DNA of 38,263 bases from Lachnospiraceae bacterium. Lineage in GTDB: Bacteria; Bacillota; Clostridia; Lachnospirales; Lachnospiraceae. The stretch covers positions 1 to 38,263 of the forward strand of contig JAGCVT010000085.1 in assembly GCA_017962225.1 (NCBI GenBank). Reading direction: 5' to 3'. Below the pieces are notes generated by a model. It ran no database searches. It was not told where the DNA came from and saw only the letters and a program-made list of their open reading frames with translations. Positions within the stretch are counted from its first letter, which is position 1. Each line of letters opens with the position of its first letter. Shown piece by piece: positions 33,344 through 38,263 of the stretch. The position numbers and the translations under genes are program-made.

Positions 33344-33744
33344 TTACCCTTTTTGGAATAAGCCTGTCAAAAACTCTGTCAGAAATTTCAAAAACAGGTA
33401 TCATATAAACGAATCAGCGCCGATTGTCATGTCTGTCGGCCATATGATAGAAAGAAAGGGAATAACAGATTTTATCGAACTGGCAAGGAAAAAGCCTGAA
33501 ATAACCTTTATGTGGTTCGGTTATACTCCGCCCGCATTAATCCCGGACAATATTAAAGAGGCCATAAAAGAAGCACCCGATAATCTGATTTTCGCAGGCT
33601 ATGCAAAAAAGGAAGAATTATGGGATGCCTATCATTCGTGTGATGTATTTTGTTTTAAATGAAGGTTATAATATCGCAAAAAGCAGGGATTATAATGTTA
33701 TTGCAAACTTTATGCGCAAACAGTATGAATTATTGTCCTGTTGA
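33240..33744 (+). pseudogene. Second GT4 glycosyltransferase, broken by two deletions and a frameshift
   Basis: Frame 1 (open from 33228 to the TAA that ends at 33662) reads ISHITLIVTPTEYSKSLL, then GYGIKKPIVSMSNGID, a typical GT4 linker and start of the nucleotide-binding domain, then MSVGHMIERKGITDFIELA and LWDAYHSCDVFCF. It has no N-terminal domain and no EX7E segment. A different frame then reads VLNEGYNIAKSRDYNVIANF and MRKQYELLSC to a stop at 33744, which resembles the last helix of a GT4 enzyme. So the first half and a block of the C-terminal half are missing. A short ATG-started frame at 33327-33662 is part of this relic and not a real gene. Confidence 0.75.
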
Positions 33745-34506
33745 TTTATCATTTCTGTTTTTCTCATATTTACGGAAAATTGCATTCTGCAAAATACCGA
33801 ACGTCCATCCGACAACTAAAGCCAGCAGGACGCAGCCGGCGAAATATCCTATGGGCCCGATTGAATTGTAAACTGCAGCCAGCGGATGATTTTCCGACGG
33901 CGCAGCCAGAAACCAGTAATTCACATCCCAGGCTTTATTAAGCATAACCACAAAAGGTACCAAAGCAATCATGATTACGGCGCCGAGTATCATTTCGGGC
34001 ATGCGCATTTTTTCGCGATCCTTAAGCCATGTCCAAATGGGGAAGATAATCATCAGCATATGCCATATATCGCTGTGCAGTGCCATATACGCAAATATTC
34101 TGTAGTTTCCAATCCAGTTAGGGAAAATCAGGGTTACAATGCCTGCGGGAAACATTGACATACAAATGATGCATCTTGCGGTATTGCGCACCTTTTCATT
34201 TTTTGCAAATGCATAAACCGGAAAAACATATGCAACCAGGCTGCAGAATCCGAGCGGATAATATTTGGGAACATACATGTTCTGAGAAACGAGTACTATG
34301 AATTTCATAATCTCCATTCCCAGCGGTACCATTGAAACAACGCGGATAAGAATCAGTTTTTGTTTATCATTCCTCGTTTTAAAAAATATAATTGCGACAG
34401 CAATGATTATAGCCATCACTGCCAGCACGGCAAAATATTTAAAAGAAAAAATCGAATATCCCACTTTTTCCGTCAAATATGATTTTTCTTTCCAAAAATC
34501 CGCCAT
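33730..34506 (-). CDS. YwaF/TMEM164-like integral membrane protein
   Basis: The 258-residue product has about seven hydrophobic segments. It shows patterns of the YwaF (TIGR02206) / TMEM164 family: YPLGFCSLVAYVFPVYAF, a central LHSDIWHMLMIIFPIW, and VNYWFLAAPSENHPL (family NYxFL..P). Function in bacteria is unknown. It starts with a good TTAGGAGG ribosome site 33 bases after the ABC exporter permease, so it is probably the last gene of that operon. Its 3' end overlaps the glycosyltransferase relic tail to tail by 15 bases. Confidence 0.65.
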   Translation of the reverse strand: MADFWKEKSYLTEKVGYSIFSFKYFAVLAVMAIIIAVAIIFFKTRNDKQKLILIRVVSMVPLGMEIMKFIVLVSQNMYVPKYYPLGFCSLVAYVFPVYAFAKNEKVRNTARCIICMSMFPAGIVTLIFPNWIGNYRIFAYMALHSDIWHMLMIIFPIWTWLKDREKMRMPEMILGAVIMIALVPFVVMLNKAWDVNYWFLAAPSENHPLAAVYNSIGPIGYFAGCVLLALVVGWTFGILQNAIFRKYEKNRNDKSTGQ

Positions 34507-34538
34507 TACGGTATCCTCCTAACAGTCAAATATGATGA

Positions 34539-37019
34539 TTATCTAATCATAACATCTTCCGTCGGTTTCAGTTTTATGATGGAACGGACTATCACCAAAT
34601 GAATCATAAAAGAAAAAACAAGCATTACTGCTGCTGCCAAAAGCCATGCAACAGGCTGCGGCGAACGAATAATATAAAACAGGCGGCTCTCCACAATTCG
34701 AAGGATCCGAAGCGAAAACCACGATCCGCCGGCAATCCCGAGTATCATTCCGATTATATGCGTAACCACCGATTCGCCGAGCACATATCCCGCAGTCTTA
34801 ATCGGTGTAAAACCATTTATACGCATTATAACCAGACTTCTCTTCTTTCGGTAATACTGAAGATATATCAGGTTAATCAAAACCCCGCCGGCCATCAGCG
34901 CTGCGAGTCCGATTAACAGCACTGCTACCGTTTTAAGCGCGGCCGCGTATCCCAAATATTCTTCTTCCTTTGTCTTCATATCGGTTACTGTAACCGGCAG
35001 ATTTTCCAGGTATTTTTTGATAACTGCGATTTTTTCATCGCCACATTTTATGAGGAAGCAGTTATACTCAGGTTTTTCCTGATATATTTTCTCATAGGCA
35101 TCTTCAGTAAGAAGCATCTGGCCGCCTACATAGTTCTTAAACATGCCTTCTACGGGAACATTTTTTAAGTTCGTTGCACCGTCAAACATGAGTATTTTTT
35201 CGCCCGGATTAATGTTCGCTGTCTCGGATGCCCGAAGCGGAATCAAAAGCCCCGCCGAATCTGACCGGTCCAAATAATCTTTTCCTTTAAGATCTTTCAC
35301 CGCGAAATAATCTTTAAGTTTTTCCGGTTCGGCGCAGATTAATTCTCCGCCGTTCATTCGGCCGTCAGCAAAGAATACACAGTCACGGTTCACTGCTTCG
35401 ATCCAGCCTTCATCAGGTGCATTCTCGGCAAGCCCCGCGGCTTTTAAAATCTCGGTAATCTGATTTTTTAAATTCTGATTATCTGTATCTTCTTCAAAGC
35501 GGACTTTCAGATTGTATAATTCCACTTCCGAAAACTGTTTTTTCACAGACTTTGCTACCGACAGTCTGATGGTAAAACCGGTTATCAGAAGCACCATTGT
35601 ACCTGCTATGGATATTACAATCACCAAAAGCCGGCCTTTCTCGCGAAGCATCTGCCGTATTATCATCCTGACATAGAGCGAATGCTTATGTTCCGACGGT
35701 CTTTTCTTTTTTACGGGCTTCTTTTTAAAAACAGTATTCTCGGGTAAAGCTCTGTCATTCAATAAAATCCGTGCAGGCTTTGCAACCAGAGAGATGCATG
35801 CGATTGCTGCCGATACAGCGACAATAAACAATCCTATGATAAAAACCGTGAGTGACAAAAACGGAAGAAATACAGGCGAGCCCTTTCCATACACATAAAA
35901 CCCTCCGTAAATGCCAAGAAGTATGGGCTGTACCACTGCATAACCCGCGATAATTCCGGCTGCCATTCCCGCTGCGGTCGGAATCTCTCCGGCTAAAATA
36001 TACTTTAAAGCAATTTCATGCTTTGTCATTCCCGAAGCCTTCAGATTGCCGATTTCATGTTTATCCTCTTCAGCCATTCGGCTGACAGAAGCAAATATTA
36101 CGAGAGCTCCGACTATTACGAACATCAATGCAAAAGTTTTGCCGATGACAGCAACATTTTCCGCGCAGCTAAATATGGCATAGCTGTATGTGGAACTCAA
36201 TGAATCAAACACCAGCCAGGGTTTTATGTTTTCTTCGCCCGAAGCAATTGCCAGAAGAATTGTTTTTGGTGAAATCTCTTCCCCGTCCTCTGAAATCTGC
36301 TGCCCGGCATTTTTAACAACCAGAGAAATCAGGCGTTTTGAAACCTCTTCATTTTTATCATGGTATTCTCGGGAAAATCGATTGTAATCTTTTGCCTCTG
36401 TTTTAAGAACCGCTTTCATGCAGCAATTCTCCATACCCTCGAGATCAAAAGCTTCTTTTTGCACGATTACATACCTGTTGCCCGGGACATGGAAAGGAAG
36501 GCAGGGATGTTCGGCATGCTCTCCTGTACCGCATACCGTAAAACGTGTGACCGAAAGATTTTCGTCACTTTCAACCTCCAGAACGTCTCCGACGGAAATG
36601 CCGAGTTCCTCGATTAACGGGCTCTCTATCAGGCACTCATCCGGCGCTTGTGGCATTCGCCCTTCTTTCAGTCTCACCGTGTTTATGTTTTCTGTTTGTG
36701 AGACTATGTCAAATTCCGCAGTCTTTCCGGATACCGAATGCACCGAAGCATACCACACCGGTTCGACCGCATAAACACCCTCCGTATTTCGGATTGCATC
36801 CATATCTTCTTCGGATAAAAGAAGCGGTGCCGTGATTTCGATATCCCTGAACTTCGTTTCGTTCCAAAAGCGCTCGGCATTATTTTTCAAGGCCTGCGCT
36901 GTTTCATTAATGCCAAGATACGCCATGACCGCCAGCATCGCTACGATAAACATGGAAATGCATGCGCCCTTATGTCTGAAAAGGTATCGGATTATCAATT
37001 TTCTCTGAGTTTTTTTCAT
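34539..37019 (-). CDS. ABC exporter permease, FtsX/MacB-like, duplicated
   Basis: The 826-residue product has the ten-helix layout of large FtsX-type permeases: an N-terminal helix (about 18-38) and periplasmic-type domain (about 40-290), three helices with the KASGMTKHEIALKYILAGE coupling segment (about 295-415), a linker, then a second similar unit with a helix near 470, an outer domain (about 495-690) and three final helices containing MRINGFTPIKTAGYVLGESVVTH. Such permeases work with a MacB/LolD-type ATPase to export peptides or lipids or to sense antimicrobials. The ATPase gene is 17 bases upstream. AAAGG precedes the ATG. Confidence 0.85.
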   Translation of the reverse strand: MKKTQRKLIIRYLFRHKGACISMFIVAMLAVMAYLGINETAQALKNNAERFWNETKFRDIEITAPLLLSEEDMDAIRNTEGVYAVEPVWYASVHSVSGKTAEFDIVSQTENINTVRLKEGRMPQAPDECLIESPLIEELGISVGDVLEVESDENLSVTRFTVCGTGEHAEHPCLPFHVPGNRYVIVQKEAFDLEGMENCCMKAVLKTEAKDYNRFSREYHDKNEEVSKRLISLVVKNAGQQISEDGEEISPKTILLAIASGEENIKPWLVFDSLSSTYSYAIFSCAENVAVIGKTFALMFVIVGALVIFASVSRMAEEDKHEIGNLKASGMTKHEIALKYILAGEIPTAAGMAAGIIAGYAVVQPILLGIYGGFYVYGKGSPVFLPFLSLTVFIIGLFIVAVSAAIACISLVAKPARILLNDRALPENTVFKKKPVKKKRPSEHKHSLYVRMIIRQMLREKGRLLVIVISIAGTMVLLITGFTIRLSVAKSVKKQFSEVELYNLKVRFEEDTDNQNLKNQITEILKAAGLAENAPDEGWIEAVNRDCVFFADGRMNGGELICAEPEKLKDYFAVKDLKGKDYLDRSDSAGLLIPLRASETANINPGEKILMFDGATNLKNVPVEGMFKNYVGGQMLLTEDAYEKIYQEKPEYNCFLIKCGDEKIAVIKKYLENLPVTVTDMKTKEEEYLGYAAALKTVAVLLIGLAALMAGGVLINLIYLQYYRKKRSLVIMRINGFTPIKTAGYVLGESVVTHIIGMILGIAGGSWFSLRILRIVESRLFYIIRSPQPVAWLLAAAVMLVFSFMIHLVIVRSIIKLKPTEDVMIR

Positions 37020-37036
37020 CTTAACCTTTCAAACAA

Positions 37037-37777
37037 CTACAATTCAAGCATTTCAGCACTGCAGGGTTCCTGCTGTGAGACAACAGAAACAATCCGGCCG
37101 TTTTTCATAAGCACAACTTTATCCGCCATTTTTGCAATCTCGCGGTTGTGCGTTATAAGCACAAATGCAGTCCTTTGCTCAGGCTCACGTTTTTTATTTT
37201 CTTCACGTATGAACTTTTCGAACGCATGCAATACTTCTTTTGATGATTCCGAATCCAGTGCCGCCGTCGGCTCATCGGCTAAAATAATCCGCGGTTTTTT
37301 CACTATGGCTCTTGCAATGGCTATTTTTTGCTGCTGCCCTCCGGAAAGCTGTCCGGGTCTTCTGTCCGCTTCGTCTTTTAAACCTACCGCTTCAATCACT
37401 TCGTCCACAGACAGCGGATCATCAGCCAGTTCCGCAATAAACTCCACATTTTCATTTGCCGACAGTTCCGGCATCAGATGGTATTCCTGAAATACAAACC
37501 CAACGTCCCTGCGCCGGAAAACCGTTCTTTCTTTTTCGGTGAGTTTAGTCATGTCTTCTCCGAATATTTCCAGTTTTCCGTCTGTCAGCTCATCCATGCA
37601 GCCGATGATATTAAGCAGTGTTGATTTACCGCTGCCCGACTCTCCGTTTACCACCACAAATTCGCCCGGATATATCACAAGCGAAAGGCCGTCCAAAGCT
37701 CTCACCACGCCTGACCCTGAAGGGAATTCTTTTATTGCATTTTCAATCCTTATGTAAGGTTTTAATTCTTCTGCCAT
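37037..37777 (-). CDS. ABC exporter ATP-binding protein (MacB/LolD type)
   Basis: The 246-residue product has Walker A GESGSGKST near residue 45, Q-loop VFQEYHLMPEL, signature LSGGQQQKIAIARA, Walker B IILADEPTAALD and H-loop VLITHNREIA. It is the motor for the permease that follows 17 bases on. The start lies right after a terminator; no promoter is visible between, so transcription either starts within the terminator region or reads through. AGGA is the likely ribosome site. Confidence 0.92.
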   Translation of the reverse strand: MAEELKPYIRIENAIKEFPSGSGVVRALDGLSLVIYPGEFVVVNGESGSGKSTLLNIIGCMDELTDGKLEIFGEDMTKLTEKERTVFRRRDVGFVFQEYHLMPELSANENVEFIAELADDPLSVDEVIEAVGLKDEADRRPGQLSGGQQQKIAIARAIVKKPRIILADEPTAALDSESSKEVLHAFEKFIREENKKREPEQRTAFVLITHNREIAKMADKVVLMKNGRIVSVVSQQEPCSAEMLEL

Positions 37778-37798
37778 GCTCTATGATTCCTGAAAAAC

Positions 37799-37828
37799 CA
37801 AAAAAGGCTCTTTCGAAAAAGAACCTTT
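37799..37828 (-). terminator. Rho-independent terminator after the zinc-ribbon/DUF1232-like gene
   Basis: A 10-bp stem (AAGGTTCTTT/AAAGAGCCTT, with one G-U) with a tight TTCG loop on the minus strand, followed by TTTT. It lies 18 bases after the stop of the gene at the right edge. Confidence 0.85.
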
Positions 37829-37845
37829 AATGTCTGTTTAAGCTG

Positions 37846-38263
37846 TTACTGTGCGTCGTTCTGAGTGTTTACATTCTCAGGCTCGGGTTTATTGATAACT
37901 TCCTGGTTGGGATTGCTGTTGGGATTGTAGTTCGCCTTGTACTGAGTATCTTCAACATTCTTAGCTTTCGAACCGTTTACAAATCCTGAGATAAGAGCAG
38001 CGATACCGAGTGTGGAACCCGTGGTTAAAACTGCGATATCATCAAGGAAACCTGCAACGGGAATTGCATCGGGTATAACATCAAGAGGAAGAATCGTATA
38101 TCCGCCTGCAGCTACGAATACAACAACTCCGGCAGCGATAAGAATCTTCTTCATCTTTTCATGATGAGCTCTTTTACATTCGGGGCAGCGCTTTGTCTCC
38201 GAACCGAAAAGCTGTCTGTTACAATCCCTGCATCTTGCGATGATAATTCGCTGATGACACTTA
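37846..38263 (-). CDS. Zinc-ribbon plus DUF1232-like membrane protein, 5' end beyond the window
   Basis: An ATG at 38154 gives a 102-residue protein, but it has no ribosome site and the frame stays open to the window edge. The upstream codons read CRDC, then 10 residues, then CPEC followed by KRAHHEKM, a two-pair zinc ribbon, so the real start lies off the edge. After the ribbon come a hydrophobic segment and YTILPLDVIPDAIPVAGFLDDIAVL, matching the core of DUF1232 (YkvA), then a second hydrophobic segment and an Asn/Pro/Glu-rich tail. Function unknown. A terminator follows. Confidence 0.7.
   Translation of the reverse strand, partial: KCHQRIIIARCRDCNRQLFGSETKRCPECKRAHHEKMKKILIAAGVVVFVAAGGYTILPLDVIPDAIPVAGFLDDIAVLTTGSTLGIAALISGFVNGSKAKNVEDTQYKANYNPNSNPNQEVINKPEPENVNTQNDAQ

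Noticed and set aside
33327-33662. A 111-codon frame starting MSNGIDYPF as a separate intact gene
   Set aside because: The ATG lies in the middle of a GT4 linker that continues upstream in the same frame, has no ribosome site, and lacks the N-terminal domain and EX7E motif. It is treated as part of a relic.
1-38263. CRISPR arrays, rRNA genes, intact insertion sequences, prophage or defence islands
   Set aside because: No regularly spaced repeats, transposase, integrase, phage structural or restriction/Cas-type proteins are visible on either strand.

Overview
The window looks like chromosome of a low-to-mid GC Gram-positive anaerobe of the class Clostridia, most likely a Lachnospiraceae (Butyrivibrio/Roseburia type). 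The grounds are the gene families and order (rpmG-secE-nusG-rplK; cdaA-cdaR next to ptsH; uvrB-uvrA; ftsEX with an M23 hydrolase and an S41 protease; a PucR-type regulator; DegV; CvfB), strong AGGAGG-type ribosome sites, Firmicutes-type sigma-A promoters, a LexA box of the Bacillus/Clostridium form, and a tRNA without an encoded CCA. Species cannot be fixed by reading alone.

Positions 1-25,800 are a dense housekeeping block, entirely on the minus strand. Reading in the direction of transcription (right to left) it holds: degV; a large polytopic GT-C-like membrane protein; a DUF1189-type membrane protein with a long disordered tail, followed by the S1-domain protein CvfB; a sugar-diacid (PucR/CdaR-type) regulator that leads into ftsE, ftsX, an M23 coiled-coil hydrolase and an S41 protease (a cell-wall hydrolysis module); uvrB-uvrA (nucleotide excision repair, with a LexA box upstream); mreB; recD2; comF; two uncharacterised membrane proteins; cdaA and cdaR (c-di-AMP synthesis and its regulator); ptsH (HPr); then rpmG, secE, nusG and the start of rplK.

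A tRNA-Gln (CTG) on the plus strand at 25,968 marks the change to a more accessory region. From 26 to 30 kb lies a minus-strand operon of two ABC-2 permeases without an ATPase, a CPBP-like membrane protein with altered active-site residues, and a DUF2238-like membrane protein. From 29.9 to 33.7 kb lies a plus-strand island: a decayed C-terminal scrap of a sugar-binding protein, an OmpR-family response regulator with its histidine kinase, a GT4 glycosyltransferase of the diacylglycerol glucosyltransferase type, and the remains of a second GT4 gene that has lost its N-terminal half and an internal piece. From 33.7 kb to the end, minus-strand genes return: a YwaF/TMEM164-like protein, a two-gene macrolide/lipoprotein-type ABC exporter, and a gene cut by the right edge that joins a zinc ribbon to a DUF1232-like membrane segment.

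I found no CRISPR array, rRNA, intact insertion sequence or phage. No wholly new system is evident. The most informative non-standard signals are the double-deletion glycosyltransferase relic and the chimeric tail it gives its neighbour, the LexA box separated from uvrBA by a terminator, the diacid regulator heading an ftsEX operon, dyads sitting on the predicted start sites of the degV and PucR genes, and the ATPase-less ABC-2 operon.
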